Positions 9,172 to 18,029 of a DNA stretch of 64,000 nucleotides are shown here, piece by piece; position 1 is the stretch's first letter; every line of letters begins with the position of its first letter. This stretch comes from Oscillospiraceae bacterium. Lineage in GTDB: Bacteria > Bacillota > Clostridia > Oscillospirales > Ruminococcaceae. The position numbers and the translations under genes are program-made. Where the stretch lies: NCBI GenBank assembly GCA_016298065.1, contig JAEDDN010000005.1:48963-112962 (forward strand), read 5' to 3'. A model generated the notes under the pieces. The model was not told where the DNA came from, made no database searches, and worked only from the letters and a program-made list of their open reading frames with translations.

Positions 9172-9246
9172 AAAATCATTCCCTTTCACATTTTTACATC
9201 TTTATATCATTAAATAGTATGTGAAAGGAAAATTTATTATGATAGT

Positions 9247-10104
9247 TTAGTTTACAAGCGCAGATATTGTTTCTATGTCAAGCGAGGGCTGTAAGCACTT
9301 ATTTATGCTGTAGGCAATTATTTTTGAGCTGTGTTCTATCATTGTATCTATTTCTCTGGGCGTTACCATCATATTTTCTTCAAGACTGGGTTCACTGCCT
9401 GTTATTTCGGAAACTATAGTCCTCAAATCCACCACCATAGGTACGCCGATACTTATCACAGTGGTGTTTAATGTCTTAAAACTAAGCTCTTTTCGTGCAT
9501 TTTGAACGCCTGAACCCGGACAAATGCCCGTATTTGACATCTGAATGGTTTTTCCTAACCTATCGAGGCTTTTGCACGCCAAGGCGTCTATCACAATAAC
9601 GGCGGTGGGGTGAGTTTGTTTGCATATTGCGCCTACAATCTCTGCGGTTTCAAGTCCTGTTTGCCCCAAAACGCCGGTGGCTACGGCACTTACAGGGGTT
9701 AATCCCTCTAAGCCTATCTCTCTTGCAAGCTCGGGCGAAATGTGGCGTGTTGCCAAAATATAGTTTATGCTGTTAGGACCCAAAGCGTCGGGGGTTATAT
9801 CTCTGTTGCCCAAGCCCACAACCAACACCGAGGTTAAATCTCTGGGCAATAACATTCTAAGCTGTTCGGAAATAAGCTCGACCTCGTTTTCAAAGTTTTC
9901 TGTTATCTCCTTTAAGTTGTGCGGTTCGATAGTGATATAGTCGCCTATAGGCTTGCCTATGGCTTTTGCGCCTGCCTCGTCGGTTACTCTTACCTTAGAA
10001 ATTTCGGTACTGCCGTTTAAAAAGCGGTCTGCTTCAACCCCTTTAGGAAGCACTCCGTTAAGCGAGTCCATACTTTCTAAGGCTAAGTCTGTTCTTATAC
10101 TCAT
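9247..10104 (-). CDS. gpr: Germination protease GPR
   Basis: GPR degrades small acid-soluble spore proteins when spores germinate. The 285-residue product starts MSIRTDLALES, which fits the autoprocessing region of GPR. It contains the conserved VVGLGNRDITPDALGP and VIDALACKSLDRLGKTIQ blocks, with the GSGVQNAR segment further on. It is shorter than Bacillus GPR (about 370) but within the range of clostridial forms. It diverges from rpsT across a 222-bp gap, an arrangement common in Firmicutes. In known spore formers gpr is read by forespore sigma factors; I could not identify a convincing sigma-F/G site. Confidence 0.95.
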   Translation of the reverse strand: MSIRTDLALESMDSLNGVLPKGVEADRFLNGSTEISKVRVTDEAGAKAIGKPIGDYITIEPHNLKEITENFENEVELISEQLRMLLPRDLTSVLVVGLGNRDITPDALGPNSINYILATRHISPELAREIGLEGLTPVSAVATGVLGQTGLETAEIVGAICKQTHPTAVIVIDALACKSLDRLGKTIQMSNTGICPGSGVQNARKELSFKTLNTTVISIGVPMVVDLRTIVSEITGSEPSLEENMMVTPREIDTMIEHSSKIIAYSINKCLQPSLDIETISALVN

Positions 10105-10165
10105 TAAAAACGCTCCGTTTCTTATATACTTTTGCTTTCGTTAAAATTATTTTTTAAAAAAACTA

Positions 10166-10194
10166 TTGCATTGTAAAGAAAAATGTGATATTAT
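10166..10194 (+). promoter_or_regulatory. Predicted vegetative promoter of rpsT
   Basis: TTGCAT (10166-10171) and TATTAT (10189-10194) are separated by 17 bp, about 130 bp upstream of rpsT. The leader between them and the gene is AT-rich. Confidence 0.65.
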
Positions 10195-10326
10195 ACTAAG
10201 TACTGTCATAATCTCAACGTGTCTCAAGTTTTAGATTGTGAAAACTATCTTGATTATTATTTGAAAAAATGATAATTTTATTATTAGTTTTTCTTAAATG
10301 ATGATTAAAACAAGGAGGTGTTTTTG

Positions 10327-10590
10327 ATGCCTAATATTAAATCAGCAAAGAAAAGAGTTTTGGTTACCAAAACAAAGGCAGCAAGAAACAAGGATTTAAA
10401 ATCTAACTTAAAAACCGCTTTAAAGAAAGCAGAGCTTGCTGTTGAAACTAACGCAGATAACAAGGAAGAAGCTGTAAAGGCTGCTGTTCAAAAGCTCGAT
10501 CAGGCTTGGTCAAAGGGCTTAATTCACAAGAATAAGGCGGCAAGAAAAAAATCTCAGCTTGCAACTAAGTTAAATAAATCTAACGCTTAA
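10327..10590 (+). CDS. rpsT: 30S ribosomal protein S20
   Basis: The 87-residue protein starts MPNIKSAKKRV and is Lys/Ala-rich and helical throughout, as S20 is. It binds 16S rRNA at the bottom of the small subunit. ATG at 10327 has AAGGAGGT 7 nt upstream; an in-frame GTG inside that Shine-Dalgarno at 10318 is not the start. It is a single-gene unit with its own promoter and terminator. Confidence 0.97.
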   Translation: MPNIKSAKKRVLVTKTKAARNKDLKSNLKTALKKAELAVETNADNKEEAVKAAVQKLDQAWSKGLIHKNKAARKKSQLATKLNKSNA

Positions 10591-10614
10591 TTTTATTTTT
10601 TAAGTAAAAGTAAA

Positions 10615-10672
10615 GCACAGACCTTTAAATGAGTCATTCTCATTTAACCTCTTGGGGTCTGTGTTTTTTTGT
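10615..10672 (+). terminator. Terminator after rpsT
   Basis: GCACAGACC pairs with GGTCTGTGT. An inner AAATGAG/CTCATTT hairpin extends the structure, and a T-run follows. It stands between rpsT and the convergent dCMP deaminase gene. Confidence 0.8.
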
Positions 10673-10764
10673 TTTTATAATTAAAAACCCTCCTGCTATA
10701 TGTAACAGGAGGGAAGCATATGAGAGTAAGGATAAAAATTACGACAAGCTTTTGCTGTTGGGCT

Positions 10765-11244
10765 CTACAGCTGTAGTTCAATGGTCTTATCGTGCATTAC
10801 ATACTGTCTGTAAATTACGCCGGTCATATCAAACATCTTTTTTGAAGCTATGGTGGCGTCGGTGTCGTTGTATTTATCCGACAGGTAAATAACCTCTTTT
10901 ATGCCCGCCTGGATAATTGCCTTTGCACATTCGTTACAAGGGAAAAGCGTAGTGTAAATTTTAGCACCCTCTAAAGAACCTGTATTGTTGTTTAAAATTG
11001 CGTTTAATTCGGCGTGACAAACATACATATATTTAGTTTCAAGCGGTTCGCCCTCTCGCTCCCACGGCATAAAGTCGTCGTGACAGCCTATAGGCATACC
11101 GTTATAGCCCATAGATAAAATCTTTCTGGAATTATTTACGATACAAGCGCCTACCTGAGTGCCTGAATCCTTACTTCTTTGGGCAGACAGGAGCGCAACG
11201 CCCATAAAGTATTCGTCCCACCCCAAATAATCGGTTCTTTTCAT
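10765..11244 (-). CDS. Deoxycytidylate (dCMP) deaminase, ComEB-like
   Basis: The enzyme converts dCMP to dUMP for thymidylate synthesis. In its 159 residues the zinc site is complete: CHAELNAI holds the His ligand and catalytic Glu, and PCNEC holds the two Cys ligands. The SMGYNGMPIGCHD loop is typical of dCMP deaminases. ATG at 11244 follows an AGGTGAAAGG ribosome site. It lies 26 bp downstream of comM on the same strand. ComEB is a competence-locus gene in Bacillus, but here its partner is comM, and no comEA or comEC is present. Confidence 0.93.
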   Translation of the reverse strand: MKRTDYLGWDEYFMGVALLSAQRSKDSGTQVGACIVNNSRKILSMGYNGMPIGCHDDFMPWEREGEPLETKYMYVCHAELNAILNNNTGSLEGAKIYTTLFPCNECAKAIIQAGIKEVIYLSDKYNDTDATIASKKMFDMTGVIYRQYVMHDKTIELQL

Positions 11245-11270
11245 AGCCTTTCACCTTACCTTTTAAAAAT

Positions 11271-12797
11271 TTATCTTTGCCAGTACTTGCGGTCAAGACT
11301 GCGGTACTGGATAGCTTCTGCAACGTGGTGAGCGGTTATCACTTCGCTCTGATCCAAATCCGCTATGGTTCTGGATACCTTTAATATGCGGTCGTAAGCC
11401 CTTGCGGAAAGTCCTAAACGCTCAAACGAGCCTTTTAAAAGCTCAAAAGCTTTCTTATCTAAAGGACACGCTTTATTATACATAGACGGCGGCATTTCGG
11501 AGTTTGAAAAAACGCCTGTGCCCTTAAAACGCTCGTGTTGCAAGGCTCTGGCTTTGTCAACACGCTTTTTTATTTCGGCTGACGTTTCCGACGCCTCCTT
11601 TGAGGAAATACTGTCAAATTCGACAGGCTGTACCTCTATATGTAAATCGAGCCTGTCAAGTAAAGGCCCCGATACCTTGCTTAAATATTTTGATACCGCA
11701 TTATCCGAACAACTGCACGGTCTTGTAGGATGCCCGAAATATCCGCACGGACACGGGTTCATAGCGGCTATAATCATAGTTCTGCAAGGATATGTAAGCG
11801 AGCCTCTGGCACGGGAGATTGTTACCTTGTGGTCCTCCATAGGCTGTCTTAAAATTTCCATAGCAGTCCTGTTAAATTCGGGAAGCTCGTCTAAAAACAA
11901 CACGCCGTTATGCGCAAGCGAGATTTCTCCCGGTACGGGAATAGAACCGCCGCCGCTTAAGCCTGCAGGTGAAACGGTGTGGTGAGGCGCACGAAACGGC
12001 CTTGCGGTAATAAGCGGTGTGTCCTTGTCAAGAAGCCCTGCAATAGAGTATATCTTGGTGGTTTCTATGGATTCCTCGAAGGTCATATCGGGTAAAATGC
12101 CCGGCATTCTCTTGGCGAGCATACTTTTACCTGCGCCCGGAGGACCTATTAAAATGGCGTTGTGACCGCCTGCCGCCGCAATTTCGAGAGCTCTGCGTGC
12201 GTCTGACTGCCCTTTTACCTCTGAAAAATCGGGAGCAAAGATATTTTGCGCCGCCTTTAAATCGGTGGCTTTTATAGGCGATAGGGTTATGCTTTTTGTC
12301 ATAAAGGCGATAAGCTCGTCTATGTGCTTTAAGCCGAATACGTTTATGCCGTCGACCACACTTGCCTCAGTTGCGTTATCATAAGGCACAAAGATGTTTT
12401 TTATGCCCTGCTCCTTAGCGTGTATTGTCATAGGCAAAACGCCGTTTACTCCTCTTATCTCACCGCTTAGAGAAAGCTCGCCGATAAAGGCGCAGTCATT
12501 AAAGCCAACCTCGAGCTGACCGCTTGACTTTAATATAGCCAAAAATATTGCCACATCGTAAATCGGCCCCGATTTTTTAACGTCCGCAGGAGCGAGATTT
12601 ACGGTGATTTTTGCATTTGGGAACTCATATCCGCAGTTTTTTACGGCGGAATGCACTCTGTCACGGCTTTCTTTGATTGCAACGTCGGCAAGTCCGACAA
12701 TATCAAAGCCGGGCATACCTCTGAAAATATCAACTTCAACATCTACCGTAAAGGCGTTCATACCGAACAAGCCTACGCTTTTTAAAGCTGTTACCAA
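11271..12797 (-). CDS. comM: YifB/ComM-family AAA+ ATPase (Mg-chelatase-like)
   Basis: The 508-residue protein has an N-terminal Lon-protease-like (ChlI) fold, a central AAA+ module with Walker A GPPGAGKSM and Walker B LFLDELPEF, a CxCGxFGHPxxxCxC segment, and a C-terminal Mg-chelatase lid. ComM is a hexameric helicase that drives branch migration during natural transformation in proteobacteria; the role of the Firmicutes homologue is less studied. The TTG start at 12797 has GGTGGGA 7 nt upstream. A sigma-A-like promoter reads into it, and dCMP deaminase follows in the same unit. Confidence 0.92.
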   Translation of the reverse strand: MVTALKSVGLFGMNAFTVDVEVDIFRGMPGFDIVGLADVAIKESRDRVHSAVKNCGYEFPNAKITVNLAPADVKKSGPIYDVAIFLAILKSSGQLEVGFNDCAFIGELSLSGEIRGVNGVLPMTIHAKEQGIKNIFVPYDNATEASVVDGINVFGLKHIDELIAFMTKSITLSPIKATDLKAAQNIFAPDFSEVKGQSDARRALEIAAAGGHNAILIGPPGAGKSMLAKRMPGILPDMTFEESIETTKIYSIAGLLDKDTPLITARPFRAPHHTVSPAGLSGGGSIPVPGEISLAHNGVLFLDELPEFNRTAMEILRQPMEDHKVTISRARGSLTYPCRTMIIAAMNPCPCGYFGHPTRPCSCSDNAVSKYLSKVSGPLLDRLDLHIEVQPVEFDSISSKEASETSAEIKKRVDKARALQHERFKGTGVFSNSEMPPSMYNKACPLDKKAFELLKGSFERLGLSARAYDRILKVSRTIADLDQSEVITAHHVAEAIQYRSLDRKYWQR

Positions 12798-12832
12798 GTG
12801 TCTGTCCCACCTATCCTACTAATACTATTTTT

Positions 12833-12861
12833 ATTATACCTTTATAGTGGAAAAAACTCAA
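12833..12861 (-). promoter_or_regulatory. Predicted promoter of comM
   Basis: On the minus strand TTGAGT and TATAAT are separated by 17 bp, with the -10 box about 36 bp from the start codon. The rest of 12862-13172 is AT-rich. It contains a TATAAT at 13087 that may serve guaB, but with no clear -35, and no purine-riboswitch core was seen. Confidence 0.65.
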
Positions 12862-13172
12862 CCTTTATTCTCACAGCCAAACGGCGAAATAAGGCTTTGA
12901 ATTTTGGGTATACTAACTAAATAAAGAAACTAAAATGTTTACTAATATCCAAAAAAAGATTTAATAACCGGCAAATTATTATCCTTTAAGTATATTTAAT
13001 AAGACACAATACAAAAAGTATTATAAGGGCAACAAAATTCCCCTTAAATATAGACAAAAACATCAAAAAACCGCCCTGAATTGTTGTATAATTGCCTATT
13101 GATATAAGCTATGGTTAGATGATACAATTAAAAACAATATACTTTACACTAATCGGGAAGGAGAGGTTTTCG

Positions 13173-14648
13173 GTGTTGGAAACTAATTTTGAACGCAAGT
13201 TTGCAAAAGAGAGCTTGACCTTTGACGACGTGCTTTTAATTCCTGCTTATTCTCAGGTTTTACCTGCCGACGTCAACATCAAAAGCAGACTCGCAAAGGA
13301 CATTTATCTTAATACGCCTGTTATGGCGGCGGCTATGGATACCGTTACCGAGTCAAAAATGGCTATTGCTATTGCAAGAGAAGGCGGTATAGGCGTTATC
13401 CACAAGAATATGTCTATAGAAAAACAGTGCGATGAGGTCGATAAGGTTAAGCGTTCCGAAAACGGTGTTATTGTAAATCCGTTTTATTTGGGAGCTGAAA
13501 ACTTTGTATATGAGGCTAACGACCTTATGGCAAAGTACAAGATTTCGGGTGTGCCGATTGTGGACGAGCAAAAAAAGTTAGTCGGCATTATAACAAACCG
13601 TGACCTTAAGTTTTTAAACGACTTTAATCTAAAGATAAAAGACGTAATGACAAAGGAAAACCTCGTAACTGCTCCGATAGGCACTACCTTACAGCAGGCA
13701 CAGGACATTTTGTGCAAGCACAAGGTTGAAAAGCTTCCGCTTGTGGACAGCGAGGGTAAGCTCAGCGGTCTTATTACAATAAAGGATATTGAAAAAGCTG
13801 TACAGTATCCTAATACTGCAAGAGATAAGTCGGGCAGACTTTTGTGCGCCGCCGCAATCGGTGTAACCGCAGACGTTTTGGAACGTGCAGGAGCGCTTTT
13901 AAAAGCTCAGGCAGATGTTTTGGTGCTCGATTCCGCTCACGGTCACAGTCAGGGCATTATCGACTGTCTTAAAAAGGTTAAGGCCGCATACCCCGACAGC
14001 GTAGTTATCGCAGGTAACGTAGCAACTGCCGAAGCTACCGAGGCGTTAATTTTAGCAGGCGCAGACGCAGTTAAGGTCGGCATAGGCCCGGGTTCTATCT
14101 GTACTACCCGTGTAGTATCAGGCGTAGGCGTTCCGCAGGTTACAGCTATTTACGATGCGGCGTGTATGGCTGCAAAATACAATGTACCGGTTATCGCCGA
14201 CGGCGGTATCAAATATTCGGGGGATATTGTTAAGGCTATCGCCGCAGGCGGAGCTACAGTTATGTTGGGCTCGCTCTTGGCAGGCTGTGAAGAAGCTCCC
14301 GGTGAGATGGAAATATATCAGGGCAGAAGCTTTAAGGTTTACAGAGGTATGGGAAGCTTGGGCGCTATGAATAACGGCTCAAAGGACAGATACTTCCAGC
14401 AAAACAATAAAAAGCTTGTTCCCGAGGGCGTTGAGGGACGTGTGCCTTATAAAGGTGCTGTTGCCGATACAATCTTTCAGCTTATGGGCGGCTTGAAATC
14501 AGGTATGGGCTACTGCGGTTGCGCAACTATTGACGAGTTACATTCAAAGGCTCAGTTTACAAGAATTACGGGCGCCGCATTAAAGGAAAGCCACCCGCAC
14601 GATATTTATATTACAAAAGAGGCTCCGAACTATTCCGTTCAGGTTTAA
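13173..14648 (+). CDS. guaB: Inosine-5'-monophosphate dehydrogenase
   Basis: IMPDH oxidises IMP to XMP, the committed step to GMP. GTG at 13173 has GGAAGGAGAGG upstream and gives 491 residues, normal for the family; the longer frame to 13119 lacks a ribosome site. Two CBS domains lie at about residues 95-215 inside the TIM barrel. The catalytic loop GPGSICTTR places the active Cys at residue 310. GGIKYSGD and the flap segment near KDRYFQ are conserved. It is transcribed alone and ends in a strong terminator. Confidence 0.97.
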   Translation: MLETNFERKFAKESLTFDDVLLIPAYSQVLPADVNIKSRLAKDIYLNTPVMAAAMDTVTESKMAIAIAREGGIGVIHKNMSIEKQCDEVDKVKRSENGVIVNPFYLGAENFVYEANDLMAKYKISGVPIVDEQKKLVGIITNRDLKFLNDFNLKIKDVMTKENLVTAPIGTTLQQAQDILCKHKVEKLPLVDSEGKLSGLITIKDIEKAVQYPNTARDKSGRLLCAAAIGVTADVLERAGALLKAQADVLVLDSAHGHSQGIIDCLKKVKAAYPDSVVIAGNVATAEATEALILAGADAVKVGIGPGSICTTRVVSGVGVPQVTAIYDAACMAAKYNVPVIADGGIKYSGDIVKAIAAGGATVMLGSLLAGCEEAPGEMEIYQGRSFKVYRGMGSLGAMNNGSKDRYFQQNNKKLVPEGVEGRVPYKGAVADTIFQLMGGLKSGMGYCGCATIDELHSKAQFTRITGAALKESHPHDIYITKEAPNYSVQV

Positions 14649-14662
14649 TAAAAATAAGGTTA

Positions 14663-14705
14663 GCTCTCTGTCTTGCATACGCAAGGCAGAGGGCTTTGTT
14701 TTTTT
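14663..14705 (+). terminator. Terminator after guaB
   Basis: A 14-bp stem (GCTCTCTGTCTTGC with GCAAGGCAGAGGGC, including wobble pairs) with a 4-nt loop is followed by a T-rich run. Confidence 0.9.
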
Positions 14706-14708
14706 CCT

Positions 14709-14845
14709 GTAATTCTGCACCCTCACTTCCCCTCCTTGTCATTCTGCGCCCTCACTTTTCCTCCTTGTCATTCTGAGCGTAGCGAAGAATCTTTTAACGC
14801 CCCTTTCGGCAAAGTTAACTGTCAGCGTAGCTGACTAAAGGGCTT
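14709..14845 (+). repeat. Tandem 29-bp units leading into dispersed repeat copy B
   Basis: Two consecutive 29-bp units start at 14709 and 14738 (core TCATTCTGCGCCCTCACTT), and a third, diverging unit starts at 14767. The third continues as TCTGAGCGTAGCGAAGAATC, then CTGTCAGCGTAGCTGACTAA. It is the same family as the repeats at 7.0, 17.1 and 35.5 kb. No coding content. Confidence 0.75.
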
Positions 14846-15491
14846 ATTTTTTTAAACTCTCTTCTATTATATATACATATATATTGCAACATAAATTTCT
14901 CGGCACTTAAAGGCGACTGTAATACAAGCTGTATATTATCCTCATTTTTTACACCACAAAAACAGCCGGATATTGTAAAAGCGCATAGCTGTTTTAACAT
15001 ATACCCTATATTATAATGCAAAAAGAAAATCAGAATGATTTTCTTAAAATTTAAGTGTTTTAAAAGATTTTGCCATAAAATATTTATACAAAACGGATAT
15101 CACATAAACTATATAACTAAAAGTATTAAAAAATGCGCCTTTTTTCGATTGGCAAAATTGCTAATGCGACAAAAAAACGCAAGTTTATTTCCCTTATTTT
15201 TACAAAAATAAAACAAAAATATACTTTTCGTATTATTTTGATAAAATGTACGTTTTGAAAAACAAAATGCTTGCATATATTTTATAAAAATAATACCTTG
15301 TGTAAATAACTTGTGGTGCTACTGCACAAAAACGGGTGTGGGGCGGATTTGTCATATATATAAAAATCGGAGTTTTTTTGTTAGGTGAATATTGACAAAA
15401 TTTAAGGAAAAAAGACGACATTTAAAATTTGAGAAATTTATTGTTAAAAGATTTTTGCGCATATTGCACAAAAAACACCACCTAAAATGCC
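14846..15491. other. Long AT-rich intergenic region without a supported gene
   Basis: About 650 bp with short reading frames only, none with a ribosome site or recognisable product. GAAAATCAGAATGATTTTC near 15026 is a small palindrome. Several A/T tracts precede the next promoter. An unannotated small RNA cannot be excluded. Confidence 0.4.
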
Positions 15492-15521
15492 TTGACAAGT
15501 GGAAGTTTTATTTAATATAAT
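15492..15521 (+). promoter_or_regulatory. Promoter of the G5/3D-domain secreted protein
   Basis: A consensus TTGACA (15492-15497) and TATAAT (15516-15521) are separated by 18 bp. The word ATATTGCACAAAAA lies 18 bp further upstream (15461-15474) and recurs before the arabinanase gene at 61377. Confidence 0.8.
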
Positions 15522-15629
15522 ACAACAAAACCTGCATACAGGTAGAATGTGTTTAAAAAATTTCCTATATTCCAATAATTAGTTTAGCCCATATTTTTGG
15601 GAAAGAGAAAAAGAGGAGTATCGATTACA

Positions 15630-16679
15630 ATGAATTTTTCATTAAAAAGGTTAACCCGAAAATACCGATTTCAAATTAAATCGGCAGTTGCGTTAATGCT
15701 TTGTATGGTTACATTAACAAGCTTAACAGGTGTTACAAGCGCACGCAACCTGGTTACCGTACATGAAGACTCGACAGTATATTCAAAATACACAATGTAT
15801 TATGAAGCTCAGGATATCTTAAATGCTTTTGATATCGAGCTTGGCGAAAACGACAAATATGTGTTCAGCGGATTTGAAAACGGCGAGGGCGATATATTTA
15901 TATTAAGAGCCTTTGATGTTACCGTAACCGCAGACGGCACTGCTCAGACAGTAGTTATGACCGACGGCACAGTAGCAGACGCACTTGACTTGGCAGGTAT
16001 TACGCTTGCAGATGAGGACCTTATAAATGTTTCCTTAAACGAGCGTGTTCAGTCAGGTACAGACATTGTTGTAAACAGAGTTACCTATCAGGTAGAAGAA
16101 AGAACAGAGGAAATTCCATACGAGGTTATCGACTGTGATATTCCCGAGGGCGTTGCAAACGTAAAAAAGGTTCTTACTGTAGAGGGACAAAACGGCGAGC
16201 AGCTTGTTACCTTGCGTCACAAGCTCGTAGACGGCGTTATCATTGATTCCGAGGTTATTAACACCAAAATTATCACCTACCCTGTATCAGCTCAGTATGA
16301 GTGTGTCAGAGAGATGTATGTCGGCGGTGTTAAAAAACAGCTCGCATTAAACGAAGAATATGTTGAGCTCGACGCAAACGGACGTCCGATAAATTACGCT
16401 TACAAAGTTACAGGTAAGGCTACCGCATATAGCGCCCTGGGCAGACCGACAAAATTAAAGCCGGGCTGTGTTGCTATGGATTTAAGCAAGTATCCGAGAG
16501 GCACAAAGCTTTATATTGTTGCTTCTAACGGAAGCTATGTTTACGGCTATTCCGTAGTTGCAGATACAGGTGCTTTCGTTCACAACGGAAGCGGCGTATT
16601 GGTTGACGTATTCTTTAACACTTACGCAGAGAGTGTGGCTTTCGGCGCAAAGACAGTTGACGTTTACGTTTTGAACTGA
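15630..16679 (+). CDS. Secreted cell-wall protein with DUF348, G5 and 3D domains (YabE/YocH-like)
   Basis: The 349-residue product has an N-terminal signal segment (residues 1-40) and a ubiquitin-like DUF348 module. A G5 domain (about 140-230) and a C-terminal 3D domain (about 265-349) follow. The 3D domain, named for three Asp residues, has them in VAMD, VADTG and LVDVFF; this double-psi barrel resembles MltA-type lytic transglycosylases. It is therefore likely to cleave or bind peptidoglycan outside the cell, like the Rpf-related YabE and YocH proteins. ATG at 15630 follows AAGAGGAG. It has its own strong promoter. Confidence 0.88.
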   Translation: MNFSLKRLTRKYRFQIKSAVALMLCMVTLTSLTGVTSARNLVTVHEDSTVYSKYTMYYEAQDILNAFDIELGENDKYVFSGFENGEGDIFILRAFDVTVTADGTAQTVVMTDGTVADALDLAGITLADEDLINVSLNERVQSGTDIVVNRVTYQVEERTEEIPYEVIDCDIPEGVANVKKVLTVEGQNGEQLVTLRHKLVDGVIIDSEVINTKIITYPVSAQYECVREMYVGGVKKQLALNEEYVELDANGRPINYAYKVTGKATAYSALGRPTKLKPGCVAMDLSKYPRGTKLYIVASNGSYVYGYSVVADTGAFVHNGSGVLVDVFFNTYAESVAFGAKTVDVYVLN

Positions 16680-16708
16680 TACCGATAAAAGTAATTTACA
16701 AATTATTA

Positions 16709-16737
16709 TTGAAAAACATTCTAAGACTGTATATAAT
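16709..16737 (+). promoter_or_regulatory. Predicted promoter of acpP
   Basis: TTGAAA (16709-16714) and TATAAT (16732-16737) have a 17-bp spacer, 63 bp upstream of the acpP start. Confidence 0.7.
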
Positions 16738-16799
16738 GAGATATAGTCGCAAAGGATTAAGCAGCGATATTATCTTTAAAAATTAAGGTGGGACTTTGT

Positions 16800-17027
16800 A
16801 TGATTTTTGAAAAGGTCAGAGAAATTTTATGCGACCAGTTGGATTTTGACGCAGATAAGGTGACACTCGAAGCTTCTATTGTAGAGGACTTAGACGCAGA
16901 TTCTTTAGATGTTATGGATTTGCTTATGAATTTGGAAGAGGAATTTGATATGGAAATTCCCGACGACCAGATTGAGAATATAAAGACAGTCGGAGATATA
17001 GTTAAGTATATTGAAGATCATTCTTAA
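16800..17027 (+). CDS. acpP: Acyl carrier protein
   Basis: This 75-residue acidic four-helix protein carries growing acyl chains on a phosphopantetheine arm. The attachment Ser is in DADSLDVMD (about residue 37). ATG at 16800 has AAGGTGGG 7 nt upstream. It stands alone between its own promoter and terminator; no fab genes are adjacent, unlike the usual plsX-fabD-fabG-acpP clusters, so it may be a second or relocated copy. Confidence 0.95.
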   Translation: MIFEKVREILCDQLDFDADKVTLEASIVEDLDADSLDVMDLLMNLEEEFDMEIPDDQIENIKTVGDIVKYIEDHS

Positions 17028-17046
17028 GGATTATAGTGAAATAATA

Positions 17047-17079
17047 AAAAGAGCTGTGTAAATACACAGCTCTTTTTTG
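17047..17079 (+). terminator. Terminator after acpP
   Basis: AAAAGAGCTGTGTA and TACACAGCTCTTTT form a nearly perfect hairpin with a tiny loop, followed by T residues. Confidence 0.9.
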
Positions 17080-17096
17080 TTGGGATTTCTATTCCT

Positions 17097-17475
17097 TGTC
17101 ATTCACCATTCCCTGCGCCCTGTCATTCTCTTTTTCCCCTCACTGTCATTCTGAGCGTAGCGAAGAATCTTAGGCTCTCCCAGTAAAGTCAGCTGTCAGC
17201 GTAGCTGACTGAGGGATTGTTAAAGTGTTTCTTTTTCGATTGACTTTTTACTTTGGTGGTAAGGTTAAGTTTACAATCCCTCCGAGTTTGCCTGACGGCA
17301 AACCCACCTCCCTTTACTGGGGGGAGGTAATATGTGCCGTTAACTTAAGTTTATGAATATTCTTAGCTGTCGCTAAGAATTTAGGTTAATTACACAAGGG
17401 AGGCAATTTGTGCGATAACCCAAATCCTACAGGATTCTTCGTCGCTTTGCTCCTCAGAATGACATAGCGGGGATC
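17097..17475 (+). repeat. Composite intergenic repeat (copy C/D)
   Basis: Two modules are joined. The first, to about 17220, carries TCTGAGCGTAGCGAAGAATC and CTGTCAGCGTAGCTGACTGA. The second runs in the reverse sense and carries CAATCCCTCCGAGTTTGCC, GACGGCAAACCCACCTCCC, an ATTCTTAGC/GCTAAGAAT hairpin, and the end AGGATTCTTCGTCGC then CTCCTCAGAATGACA. The linker between the modules (AAGGTTAAGTTTACAATCCC) is also conserved in the copy at 35.3-35.7 kb, which lies in the opposite orientation. There is no open frame. It fills the gap between acpP and zapA. Confidence 0.85.
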
Positions 17476-17595
17476 CTTTCCCATTTAACTTTCCTTTAGT
17501 TGCAAGAAACAACCGCTACAAAAAGTTATAAACAGCACTATTTATACAAATAGTTTTTAAAATTCGACGATTTTCGGCGGTAAAATACATATTGC

Positions 17596-17624
17596 TTGAA
17601 TACAAAATGATTTCATTATATAAT
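17596..17624 (+). promoter_or_regulatory. Predicted promoter of zapA
   Basis: TTGAAT (17596-17601) and TATAAT (17619-17624) are spaced by 17 bp and lie 33 bp before the zapA start. Confidence 0.7.
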
Positions 17625-17656
17625 GAAATAAAGAATATTTTTAAGGGGAAGTTAAT

Positions 17657-18022
17657 ATGAACAGAGTTAAAGTTTATATTGCAGGAAAAGACTACATACT
17701 CCAAACTGAAGAGGAAGAAAGATACGTTTTAGGTCTTGCAAAAAAGCTTGACAAAACTATCAAGGATATGCTTGCAGGCGACGGTATGTCTTTAACGTCT
17801 GCGTGCGTTTTGGCTGCGCTTGACGCCTTTGATGAAAAGGAAAAGCAAAGCGTTGACGCCGACAATCTAAGATACCAGCTAAAGCAGTATATAGACGAGT
17901 CGGGCAAGATGAACCAGCGCATTTATGAGCTTGAAAGAGAAATAGAAAAGCTCACAAATGAAAAAGCCGATCTGCAAAGCGAATTAAAATTATATTCCTT
18001 AAAGGAAAAGCTTGATACATAG
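17657..18022 (+). CDS. zapA: Cell division protein ZapA
   Basis: ZapA binds FtsZ and promotes bundling of protofilaments at mid-cell. The 121-residue product has the N-terminal globular ZapA domain (MNRVKVYIAGKDYIL, then ERYVLGLAKKLD) followed by a coiled-coil tail from about residue 75. ATG at 17657 has AAGGGGAAG upstream. The U32-family gene begins at or overlaps its stop codon, a conserved pairing in Clostridia. Confidence 0.92.
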   Translation: MNRVKVYIAGKDYILQTEEEERYVLGLAKKLDKTIKDMLAGDGMSLTSACVLAALDAFDEKEKQSVDADNLRYQLKQYIDESGKMNQRIYELEREIEKLTNEKADLQSELKLYSLKEKLDT

Positions 18023-18029
18023 TAATCAC

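Noticed and set aside
11518..11985. 155-codon frame antisense to comM
   Set aside because: Fully inside comM; no start signal and no family resemblance.
12862..13172. Possible purine riboswitch before guaB
   Set aside because: The conserved TATA/GGGAGTTTC core and its kissing loops were not found.
14709..14780. 29-bp tandem units as a CRISPR array
   Set aside because: Units are directly adjacent with no spacers and merge into a dispersed repeat.
14815..15021. Minus-strand frame of 68 codons downstream of guaB
   Set aside because: It overlaps the dispersed repeat, has no ribosome site and an odd Cys-rich composition.
15233..15421. Minus-strand frame of 62 codons in the AT-rich gap
   Set aside because: No ribosome site or recognisable product; composition follows the AT-rich background.
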